NCBI RefSeq assembly: GCF_000699445.3
Contig: NC_067196.1
Span: forward strand, 75,089,864-75,153,863
DNA: 64,000 nt
Direction of reading: 5' to 3'
Origin: Schistosoma haematobium
Lineage: Eukaryota; Platyhelminthes; Trematoda; Strigeidida; Schistosomatidae
Part shown: piece after piece, positions 48,451 through 59,200 of the stretch
Position numbering within the stretch: position 1 is the first letter of the stretch
How the letters are laid out: every line of letters starts with the position of its first letter
Notes under the pieces: model-generated
Seen by the model: the letters and a program-made list of their open reading frames with translations, nothing else
The model's database searches: none
Told to the model about the DNA's origin: nothing
Translations under genes and position numbers: made by a program

Positions 48451-49849
48451 AAACTTAAACTTCATTATTAACGTTATTAAAATTTGACTGAAACAGATTT
48501 TAAATTAGATAATTTAATCCTACTCATTAAGTTACTATATTTATTTGTACACTACTGAAAAGCTGTCACTGTCTACATCGTTTACTACATTTAGTTTTAC
48601 GGAACACTTTAAATCTATTATTACCATGCCGTCATTGTTTTTCTCAGAGAATTCAGATTTTTATTGAAAAGGCTTTTTTTATGCTAATGAGTACTGATTT
48701 AATATTTTGTTTTGTTTCCTTTTTTTTCTGTTTATCTATCTATCTATCTATCTACCTCTTATACTATCTCGTATTTTTTTCAGCTTGTATGTTTCACATT
48801 TTCACGTCTGTATACTTGTAAACGAATTACATAGTCAGCAGCATTCTTCACCACATAAAAAAATACATAATACACATGCATAAATATGCACAGAGAAAAT
48901 GTTTGATTATATCATATGTGTATAGTTTCAGATATTATAGCAACTAACCAGTTGTATTCCTTCTTCTTCGAATTGTACTTCTGTTAACTGAATAAATTTT
49001 TTTGACCTTTAAAATTGAATTGATTTAAATGAGTTTAATTTTAATAATACGATTGTATCGCTCTCTTTCTCAGATATATATATATACTCTGAATGATATT
49101 TTATCTTTATGTATTCCGGAATAATTTGTTAGTTATTGGTTGTAATGTAAATAGATAAATGATAAAATTCATCATTGTTTACAGTCAGAAGATTATTTAA
49201 AGTCATAGTATATTCTATAATCGTTTTATTTAGTTTCGAACCTTTTTAGCTATGTTAGAACACAGGATTAAACTAAGACTTGTCGGGTTTCGAGCATATC
49301 GTGTTACCATTGATTCAATAAGTTAACAAGTCCTGATATTGTTTGGTACTAAACGTAAATATAATATAGGTGAAAAAGCTTTTTTTTCTTGTTACAAAAC
49401 GTTTATGCTATTGATGATAAATATCAAAATATGTCATTCCTTTACAAACCAGTTAGACAGTTAGGGAATACACTGTTGTTTAAATTCTTGTTAGAAATCA
49501 TTACATGAATTAAACTTTTATTCAATATCTATTGTCAGTTGAAAAGAACAATCCTGTATTTGATTGTCCATACAGCTTTCCTTGGTATATTTTAACAGTA
49601 AAATGTAGAAGGTTCCATTTAAGACTCAATATCTTTATTCCAGTATTTTCATCAGTACTAGTGAGAGTAGATCGGAAAATATTCTTATTAAAATTTTCTT
49701 TTATCTATAAATTAAACAATTATTTCGATCTTTCAACACTTTCAGTCAAACGTTTAAAAAACCACTTAGTGTTTGCTTATCATTTTCAATGGAATATATT
49801 AAGATTTCAAGTTAAGTATGAAGATTTATTTGGTACTCGGTGGTACATA
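48451..49849. other. AT-rich sequence with a (TCTA)n run
   Basis: (TATC)n at 48732-48757. The 106-residue frame at 49532-49852 has no domain, no splice-site support and average AT-rich composition; it is judged chance. Confidence 0.5.
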
Positions 49850-50660
49850 TAGATAAATCTCTTATTTTACCTGGCTTAGTGATCAAGTCAAGGGATACTA
49901 CCGCTAACTCAGGGTCTGAAAAGTCGGAAAAATGGAAATTTCGCAAACGAGATCAAAATGACCTTGTTGGTCTTGTAATAGTATTCCAACACGAGACAAT
50001 GGGTCTTAAGCATTCACTAAGACATAACGCTTCAGGCTCGGCTATTTCGTTTACGACCCTACATATGTTTTGTATGCAGTATAAGCTATATTGCTTTGTA
50101 GAGCTGGCCTCATATGAAACCGGAAGTTCGCCATTAATATTGTGGATGGCTTAGGATTATTTTGGCAAGTTTTGATGACTATTCATACGAAAAATTGGTT
50201 TGCTGATTAACCGATTTCATTTATACTGGTGGTTGCATTTCAGTGTTCTCAAGGACCATTTTCATACGGATATTGTAAGGCATGTCACTATTGCTAACAT
50301 TAATGAGTTTGACTTTTGTGTATACGGTATAGGTTAACTTTGGCCTGTTTGTGCTGTGCATAGTTGATTCACGTGATCATTGATCGAAAAAATTATACAT
50401 GCGACGTGAATGGGTAATGAATGGTGCGAATGGTCCACAAGGGTGCTTGGTACCTGTGTGGTTGCGCCACAGGAATGTGCTGTACTATTCAGATTGTAGC
50501 GTTAAAGCCTATACGGTATCTGGTTTTCCTGCGAAGCGGGATTGAACTGTACTGCTCGGGTTATAAAGTTTAAACCTGGATGATGTCTGGTTCTACTGAA
50601 AACCAATGTAAAATTACTCTGCCCCATAAGGGTATATTATATAACTGTGAGTAATCAAGT
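49850..50660. repeat. GC-elevated unclassified segment with diverged tandem duplication
   Basis: Visibly richer in G and C than its flanks. 'gctgtactattcagattgtagcgttaaagcctatacggtatctggtt' (about 50478-50524) and 'actgtactgctcgggttataaagtttaaacctggatgatgtctggtt' (about 50547-50593) look like two diverged units about 69 bases apart. The open frame 49840-50154 has no recognisable domain. A transposon remnant or LTR is a possibility; no termini were found. Confidence 0.4.
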
Positions 50661-52557
50661 CAAATATTGTAATATCTTAAGGACATCTCAAATTTGAAAT
50701 AATCTGTTTTACATTATGAGTATATGTATAGTATATTAATATGGCTTGAAGTCAGAAAAACGATTTTTGAATATTCTAATGGTAATGTTTAACTTTTTAC
50801 TGTTAAAGATACAATTTCCCATAAATTTGATTTAAAAACGATTTTTATTTAGTTTTTGCATGTTTTTTTTCTTTGGTACATGGTTTTTACAAAAGTAATT
50901 AAACATATTATTGTTTTATCAAACTTTAATACTCATTTAGAATATTGTCACTTGCCTAAGCATTAGCCTGTTTATAGTCATGCAGTACACATAAGTAGTG
51001 TGATATTCAGACTATCAAGTGTAAAACTTTTTACTTGTACTTAACAGAGACAATAATTGTTTGTATTGTATAGAACAATAAATTATGGATAGTATAATAT
51101 ATACAGGTTAGCTTCTGTTTATACAACAGGTGCATGAATGTTTCTGTTAGCACGAAAAATTGGATACAAGTAAACACACATCGATTGGTCTAAAGATTTT
51201 ACCATCTCCAGTAGTAATAAAAAAACGTAAAATTCATTGTATTGGAGTTTCTTTAAAACTTGGCAAATGATACTCATGTGCTTATTATTAACTAGGCTAT
51301 AAATAAATGTCAATGATTTCTACTGAAAAGATGTGATCTTTGGTGTTAGCGAAATCAGAAGGCTTATAGAGTAGTTCATTAATGTTTTTGAATGAGAGTT
51401 ATAAAATATCAAAATTTGTGGAACTTCTATGATGTGGGTTAATGGTGTGAGTATTTTCCTCAATGTAATACAAGACAGTCTTGAGTTTTTTTTTATGTGT
51501 TGAGTTATGACTGTGTATTGTTGAAAATTCATGAGTTTGGAGGAAATATTCATTCAATGCTCTATGGTTTTAAATGTTCTATCTTTCATACGTCCATGAA
51601 GCAGTTTCTAGTTTTAATACTTATCTTACTTCTTTGAATTTACCAGTTAGCACTGACTAGTGGTGTGATATGAACTTAGGTCTCCCGTTTATCAGTATAA
51701 ATAATTAAAGTATGCGTGCAACTATATAGACCTATGCTATCTAGTGTTAGATTCAAAGGATTTGCCAAGGGAATCGCTGTCTTATGAAATTTACAATCCG
51801 TAAGACTAATTCCTTACGTTTTCATAATTAGTGTCTTATTTATCTTTCTTTAGAGATGTTGAAATAACATCCGGCTTACTGGCGACGTCGTAACTAAGCT
51901 ATTTGGACTTATATCACAGAGCATTTAATAAGCTTTAGTTACCATTAAGAGCTGAACAACAGACGATTATTGACTGGTATCACCTCAATTATTTCGGTAA
52001 CGATTAGAGATAGGCATTATTAATTGATATTACATAATTTATGTCTAACAAATTATGTTTTATTGTTAATGCACTTGACCCTGTGTCGATATTGAAATAA
52101 CATGTTAGTGTAAACTATTTTAGCATTAATTAAATTCTTAAATAAGACATTTCTCAAGTATTAATTATTAAGTAAACAATTTCTATCGAATAAGTGACTT
52201 TTACACATTTATTAAATGTATTGATAAGAAACCAGTAGATTAAAATATACGATCTATTTTATTGTAACTGGAAAAAAAGAATGATTTTATAAAAATCGGT
52301 AAAGTGTAAATAATGGGTGTAGGAATGAGAAAAAAGTGGAAGGATTGGGGGTGGCGGTGGTGGTGTTGGTGGATAGAAATTAATTCATAAGAATTAAATG
52401 CAAAATTAAATGAGAATTTCTTTTGATAGATAACTCTACGGAATAAATACAATTTCCACCATTTCTTTATGGTGCTTAAGGACAAATATTATTATTAAAA
52501 AAAGTGATGATGGGTGTATGTGTTTATACGTTGATCTGATATTATGATTTAAGTAGT

Positions 52558-52607
<50 letters not shown>

Positions 52608-53632
52608 CATTACTTCTTTTCTTAAGATGATAGGGTGTGGTAAAATAATGAGATTTGAATTTATATCTGTAACTCCCCCCCCCAAAAAAAAATATTGGAT
52701 TTTTTTATTACACCCATTTTTTCCTCTTCTATCAAGTAGATTGTTAGTTTTCTTGTTATTGTAAATAACAGTTTTCTTTTACTTCTAAGCTCAACTAGTC
52801 TTCTTATAAAATTAATTAATGTTTGAGATTACATATTTTTCGTAATGTATTTAACCAATAAAATTAAAATTTTCTATTATAACACTTGATATCTAGAATT
52901 GAATTGTTAGATTAAACATGAAGATTAAAAGTTTTTGTTAGCACATTCTATTATAAATCAACATTACTATAAAAATAAGTAGTTTTATTATTTACTAAAG
53001 CTAATCCAAAGATCATTCGGATTCATAAGTTTACAGTAATATGGACGTTACAGAGGTGCAAATCATGAATTTACCATTGAATGAGAGGCAAAATACTTTG
53101 TATATATTTCAATCGTGTTTGGACGTAACATCATAGTTAGTCGATGTAATACCGCGTATTTTTCAATGCTAGGTGGTTGAAGAGTACTGGAAAACGGAGT
53201 CAGTAGTCTTTAGAGAATTTAAGTCCTCAAATAACAAAGTGTTAACATGTTGGTTCTGTAAGAGGCTAGTCGTTGTTAGCATCAATGTCTTTTATACCGT
53301 CATCACAATTTTCTTTCGAAAATATCCATCTCACAGAACAAAACACCCAAAGTGTGTAAATATGTTTGCATTATTAATAAAGTTTGTGTATTTTATTGAA
53401 ACGAACCTAAGAGTCTTAATGATGGATAAGTCTGATCAGTAATTTATGAAAATTTAAACTAATGATTATCATTTGCATCTTTCATTTATACTGCTTGTTA
53501 AGATTGACAGAAGGTAGTTCACTAAATATTGGAGTGAAATACACGGAAATCGGATGTAATAAAAAGCAATATTCTTTGTATAATGATTATCAATGACTAT
53601 ATTCTTATGGAAATTATTCACTGTTTTCTGTT
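50661..53632. other. AT-rich non-coding sequence
   Basis: Contains the (TA)n tract at 52560-52598 and a C9A9 run at about 52675-52693. The frames at 52240-52485 minus and 53173-53442 plus have no supporting feature. Confidence 0.5.
52560..52598. repeat. (TA)n microsatellite
   Basis: 39 bases of alternating AT. Confidence 0.97.
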
Positions 53633-53644
53633 TATCATAGAATT

Positions 53645-54265
53645 ATCAGAAGGGATTTTGTGAAGATTTTAGAAATTTCACTGGTTGAAATGATGAGTCA
53701 ATTGAAGCTAGACCACCATGGAAAACCTGGAAGCACTGAACGGCCGTTTCGTCCTAGTATGGGACTCCTCAGCAGTGCACATCCACGATCCCGCACCCCA
53801 CGAGATTCGAACCTAGAACCTATCAGTCTCACGCCAGGTGCTTAACCAACTAGACCGCTGAACCGGCATCCAACGGTGTTAATGTCTAACTTCCATGGTG
53901 GTCTAGCTTCAATTGACTCATCATTTCAACCAGTGAAATTTCTAAAATCTCCAGAAAACCCCTTCTGATAATAATAATCTGCTCACTAGCGACCGTCTTC
54001 AAGAGATACTCCTGGAGTTCTAGTGAGAAGCCGCTACCAGTGGAGTTCAACCAGGTCTGTTGTGAGATATCAACTCACCGAAGACAATGGTGTACGGTGG
54101 CGCAACTTCGCGGATTAGTTGAAGTTAGACATTACCACGGTTGGATGCCGGTTCAGCGGTCTAGTTGGTTAAGCGCCTGGCGCGAGACCGACAGGTCCTG
54201 GGTTCGGATCCCCGCGAGGTCGTGGATGAGCACTGCTGAAGAGTCCCATACTAGAACGAAACGGC
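53645..54265. mobile_element. Rearranged SINE multimer inserted as one unit (12-bp TSD)
   Basis: TATCATAGAATT stands at 53633-53644 and again at 54266-54277, marking a single insertion. Inside are three parts. First, a minus-strand SINE from its 3' terminus ('atcagaaggga...') to 'aatgtctaacttc' (53645-53893). Second, a plus-strand 3' end from 'catggtggtctagc' to 'ccccttctgat' (to 53972). Third, after 'aataataat', a plus-strand 5' part through the A and B boxes (54155-54215), stopping inside the hammerhead at 'gaaacggc'. The first and second parts give inverted ends of about 80 bp with few mismatches. The 3'-to-5' join suggests a multimeric or circular RNA template, or template switching. Confidence 0.85.
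53733..53778 (-). ncRNA. SINE hammerhead ribozyme, core intact
   Basis: Minus strand: GCACTG, CTGAGGA, GTCC-CATACTA-GGAC (helix II), GAA, ACGGCCGT (self-complementary helix III), U at the cleavage site, then CAGTGC, which pairs with GCACTG. All invariant bases are present. The usual cleavage base C is U here, which is allowed but often slower. Hammerheads in schistosome SM-alpha-type repeats are established; activity of this copy is inferred. Confidence 0.8.
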
Positions 54266-54277
54266 TATCATAGAATT

Positions 54278-55457
54278 GTCAAGCATAAAACTTAAATTTA
54301 CTTTAGACTATAGAAATGGAACTTTTCTCACATTTTAACAGTGTTATTATGCAGAATAAATAATATCCTATATGTCCTCTCGTTACTGAAGTACCATAGG
54401 TTTTCGTGACTCGAGAATGTTCACAATCATGATATTTATATTAGTTATGAATAGTTCTTTTTATTTGTAACTATTTGGATAATGATTATATACTCACCTC
54501 ATTGAATTAAGAGGGTAAACAAAGAAGCTCTTCATGATAGACTTGATAGATTCTTCTTTTTTACCTTTTTTAAATTAAGTGATGATCTAGTTAGTTGTAA
54601 GTATACTTTTTTGTAATTAAAGTGATCAATCTTTCAATATTTGCTTTTCTGTTACATTTGACCTTTTGACAAACGTTTCTAGTGGACTTTTATTCACCAT
54701 GGGTTATCATTAGTTAAGGAATTGTTAACAATGAATGATTATCAAATACTTATCATTGTTATTGATATTTTAAGTGGTCGCCGTCTTTAATTTCTCTGTA
54801 TAATTAAATACAACACTCCTAGAAACTTTATTAGACCCACTAATTGCCGAGTCCCTTGAGTTTATTTCTAACACTTTTCGATGGTATTTATCGAAATAAA
54901 GGATACATGGCAGTTTGCATCATATCATTTATTCCAGACTGTGTGGAATGAGTAAATATCAAGTATCAGCTGATCAAATATTATCAAATAAAATGAATAC
55001 TTTCACCGAATAGATCGTTTATAACTAGTAAAGAAATCTAGGACAAGAGTTGCACCCTAATTGGGACTAATAGCTTGGATCCATCTAAATCCAAGTTTGG
55101 ATTTTGAAATTGGGACTGGAATAAGGAAAACTTGTTTACTAACTACATAATACATTGATCAAGCCTTTGAATCTTATTTGGAACTTAACGCTAATATAAC
55201 ATTACCCATAAGTGATAACATAATTCACTACTCAAAACTCTAGGCTTAGTTAAATTATTTCATTTATTTCAACTAATAGAAATGGATGTATCTATGACTA
55301 GATAACCCTAGAGATTAGATAAGGTGGTTTAAAACAAATTTTTTGTAACTGAGGTTGAATGGGTCATTTTTTCTGTTCAAAATAAAACGGAAGTTAGCTA
55401 ACAGTTTTAATCAAACACAGATCAAATCTGTAATCAGAAATATAAAAAGAGTAACAG

Positions 55458-55516
<59 letters not shown>

Positions 55517-56120
55517 AAGTAGCATTTCCTTAATTGTTATATAGTTATCATGCGGGCTGTTTTCATTAGTAAAGGGGCGTGTTATTTTTCAAAACTGATG
55601 TGAAATTAGTAAAAAAATATTTCTGACCCAAAATTTCAATTCACTGATTGGTTATTTTCATATTTGAGTCCAGTGGTATAACTGTTCACTTTTGAGAATT
55701 TCATTTTAGGAAAGGGGACGAAGTTGAAAAAAGTGAAGTTGACTAGTAATTTTACTCTACCCCACTGTATCTTTACTCTTCTACATACATACACACACAC
55801 ACACATAAAAGTTGTATATTGTTTAGATACTTAAATTGTCATCATTATTAATCATCTTAGGTGTAGTAGACATAGACGACACGTTCGCATCTTCTCAAAA
55901 ATGTTTTTATTCTTATTCGTTATTGCTGATTGAAGAATAGGAAACAATTTGTACTGATTAAAAGTTCTGAGTATAAATTTAACGGTTCAGTTTAAGAAAA
56001 GCAAATAAAGAAACGTTATTTCAGTTATAGAAATTGAATAGTCTATCATCTATTCAACTATTATTATTCATTATTTCAATCCACATTATTCTAATCATTC
56101 TTTTCTATTTTTATAATAAG
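54278..56120. other. AT-rich non-coding sequence before the zinc-finger exons
   Basis: Contains the longest (TA)n tract of the window (55459-55514) and a (CA)n run at 55788-55805. The end (56090-56120) is pyrimidine-rich and ends in AG, suitable as a splice acceptor. Confidence 0.6.
55459..55514. repeat. (TA)n microsatellite
   Basis: 56 bases of alternating AT. Confidence 0.97.
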
Positions 56121-56281
56121 ACTTTTTGGAATTGGAATTAAATTTCGCATCAAATTTATCAACATCTTCAAATTATTTTGATATCATGTTGAAAAATTCA
56201 ATGTCAACCTTAGTACTACCAAATTTTCATTCAACTTCAGAAAATTGTATAAATTTTCGAGATAGTTTGAATGTGGAATCG
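56121..56281 (+). CDS. RREB1: Zinc-finger gene, first exon of the cluster
   Basis: The donor GTAAGT follows at 56282. Coding ends NFRDSLNVES in phase 0. If translation starts here, ATG 56186 gives MLKNSMSTLVLPNF. An in-frame TAA at 56117-56119 closes the frame just upstream. Alternatively the exon is entered from a pyrimidine-rich acceptor ending AG at 56119-56120 in phase 1, which fits the exon at 11843. Confidence 0.7.
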
Positions 56282-59200
56282 GTAAGTGTATCTTAGTGAA
56301 ATTATATTATATTGATAATAATTTGAAAAACTTTTGAAAAGATCTCATATATTATTTCATGATGACTTTAACTAATAATTAAGTCAGTTAAATTACATTT
56401 ATCTCTAAGCTGGTTTTAGTGACTATAACATTGTACTGAAATCACTAATTGATCTAAGTTCAACAACTAATGAAAACATGGAAACATAGAATGATTATTA
56501 AGTCTTTAGATCGATTTGTCATTTTAGTCAAGTTTTAAAAAATCTCCACAACTCTATACTGACCACATAAATTTGTTGTCTGCATCTAAATTCGGAAGAA
56601 TTTTTAATACTGATAATTTATTGGACAATAAATATTATTTAGTATGGTAATTTAGACTAAAGTTGGTGTTGATATTTTTGATGTGGTTAATTAAGCATCC
56701 ATGAAACGTTGAAATACTAATTCTAACATATTTTTAGACTAATGAATTTGGTACTTTACTTTCAGTGTGTTATTGCTAGGTAAAATACGGATTAGAGTAT
56801 CTTGTTTTTCATTATTAAATTTACTGAAAGATCTATTAATTTTAACTTAATCCATCTTAGTAATCGGTATTTATGATCAAATACATGTTATATAATTGTG
56901 TTATAAAAATATAATTTCAGGAAATCCTACTGACTGTGTCCAGAGCATTTCATTGATCTCTATCACGACAATCAATGAATTTTCAGTAGAACTACTGAAA
57001 TAATATAAATCATGTGAAGTTATTTGTTAATCATAGGACAGTTGTTAACATTCATGAAGTTTCTAAAGAGTTGATCATTTACTAGAACGTTTATGACTAT
57101 AAATAGTGAGGAACTGAATTCAACATAAAAATAGATTTATTCAGAAATCATTAAGTAACTGTGTTACAGCATGTGGACTCTATAACTAATTCTTACCATT
57201 ATTAAAGCTATGTACATGTAGTGAACAGAACATGGGTGGCGACAACCGAATGTATGTAGTACAAAATTACAGAGTTACTCGGTAAAATAGAAACCCATAT
57301 TGCAAATCATTAACTTGTAAAATAACAATCCATCATATCAAACCGGACTGTTCCAGTTGCAACCACCGATCCATTGTTTCACATTTCCTTGTTCATGTGT
57401 TTTCTTACAAATTGCATTGTGTTCGCGCTCTTCCTTTCTTGATCTTCTCCCATCTTCTGCTGCCAGACATTACGTTTTTAACTCGCGTCATATACTACTT
57501 ATATCAATATAAGTAGCACACACCATAGTACACAATACACTTAGGTAAATCAAAAGTGATATAAATGACTTTTATAAATTTTAGATTTACCATTTCATTA
57601 GTATATATTTGACCATATATATGTATATACATTTTATATGCACATCTATTATCTTTCCGATTGAAAACGAACACCAAAGTTTTCATTTTGATGTTAGCTT
57701 TTAATAAAAACTTAATTTCAAGTTTTTTTAATACCACTTTTTTATTGTTCCGCACAGAATCTACCAAACTTACCACCTGTATCCAATTGGAATTATGAAG
57801 ATACCACAACATATATTTCTAATCTTAATTTACAAAATTCTATTCCTAATATAGTTGATAATCATATGATAAGTCATTATCAGACTACACAAAATTTATT
57901 AAACTCTAGTAAACAATCTTTACCGTCATCATTATTTCTTCCATCTTATGCAGATAGTGGTTGTTTAAGTTTAAATGATGAAACTAGTATGATTAATGTA
58001 AATCATTCTACTTCTACACCTGTATATACGGTAGATAATGATAGTACTACACCTACTTCAAATATTAGTACAACAACAATTAGTCCAATTAATATTGATA
58101 GTTTAGATAATATGATGAATGAAACACAAATTATTGTTGTATCACCGAATAATATTCAAACAAATCCAATGACTATGAAAGATTATTGTAAAACAGCAAC
58201 AACAGTTAATACATCTACTATTACAATGAATACTAATACTACTTGTACTAATCCAAACAATGATCAATTGGTCGAACAAAAACAATTAAGAATAGTCAAT
58301 TATTCTGAAGAAAATCAAACACCATTAATGAAACAATCAATAGAAGAATATAAAAGAAATTGTAATATGTTAAATATATCATCGAATATGATTAAAAATA
58401 AACAACATGATGAAATGAATCAAGATGAATCCCATTCAGATAGTGAGTTAAATCGAAGTACCGAATCAATTAATCGAAAGAATCGAGCAGAAGTAAAAGT
58501 AAGTGATCAGAATACATTGTTGTTTTGTTGTTTTTTTCTTCTTCTTTAAAAACAATCCAAAACTCCATGTTATGTCTTTTTATTAATTTATAATAAAAGT
58601 CATATAAATGGATCAATCTTAAAGTTTGAATTCGTTTCATTTTAACATATCGTTTAATTCAGTTTGATAAAGATTCATTGAAGAGGATACTATTATTAAT
58701 AAACTTACATATAAACATTGCCAGAGAAAGTTCTGAAGTTCTTATCTAACTTATTTAACAAGGTTATTGAATGTATAGTGACAGTTATTCCAGTTAACTT
58801 TTATCCTATGTGACTATTTACTTTTAAGTAATTATTTTGTATAATTAAATAGATTAATTTTCAATTTCATTTATTCAACAAAGCTTCAATGAATATTATT
58901 AGAATTTGTTCCATTGAATATATTTTTTAAAAAAAGGTACTTTTATCTATACCTTTCATAAATAAACACTACTGATCTTTATAAGTAACAAAAACACCAT
59001 ATTGCATAATTTTTAATTATATTATTTCCACTGGTTGAAATCATGAGTCGATTGGAGCTAGACCACCATGGAAAACCTGGAAGCACTGGACGGCTGTTTC
59101 GTCCTAGTATGGGACTCCTCAGCAGTGCGCATCCACGATCCTGCCCCCCGCGAGATTCGAACCCAGGACATATCAGTCTCACGCCAGGTGCTTAACCAAC

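Noticed and set aside
49532..49852. 106-residue plus-strand open frame
   Set aside because: No domain, no signal, no splice support; such lengths arise by chance in sequence this AT-rich.
53660..54273. Small open frames within the SINEs (53660-53845, 54040-54273; likewise 23888-24073, 38695-38904, 58979-59182)
   Set aside because: They translate SINE sequence in whichever frame is open and differ between copies.
57504..57812. Minus-strand 102-residue open frame
   Set aside because: It spans the acceptor of a well-supported plus-strand exon and has no recognisable sequence feature.
58499..58549. Carboxyl end VSDQNTLLFCCFFLLL of the open frame at 57866
   Set aside because: It lies after a consensus donor in phase; it is intron read-through.
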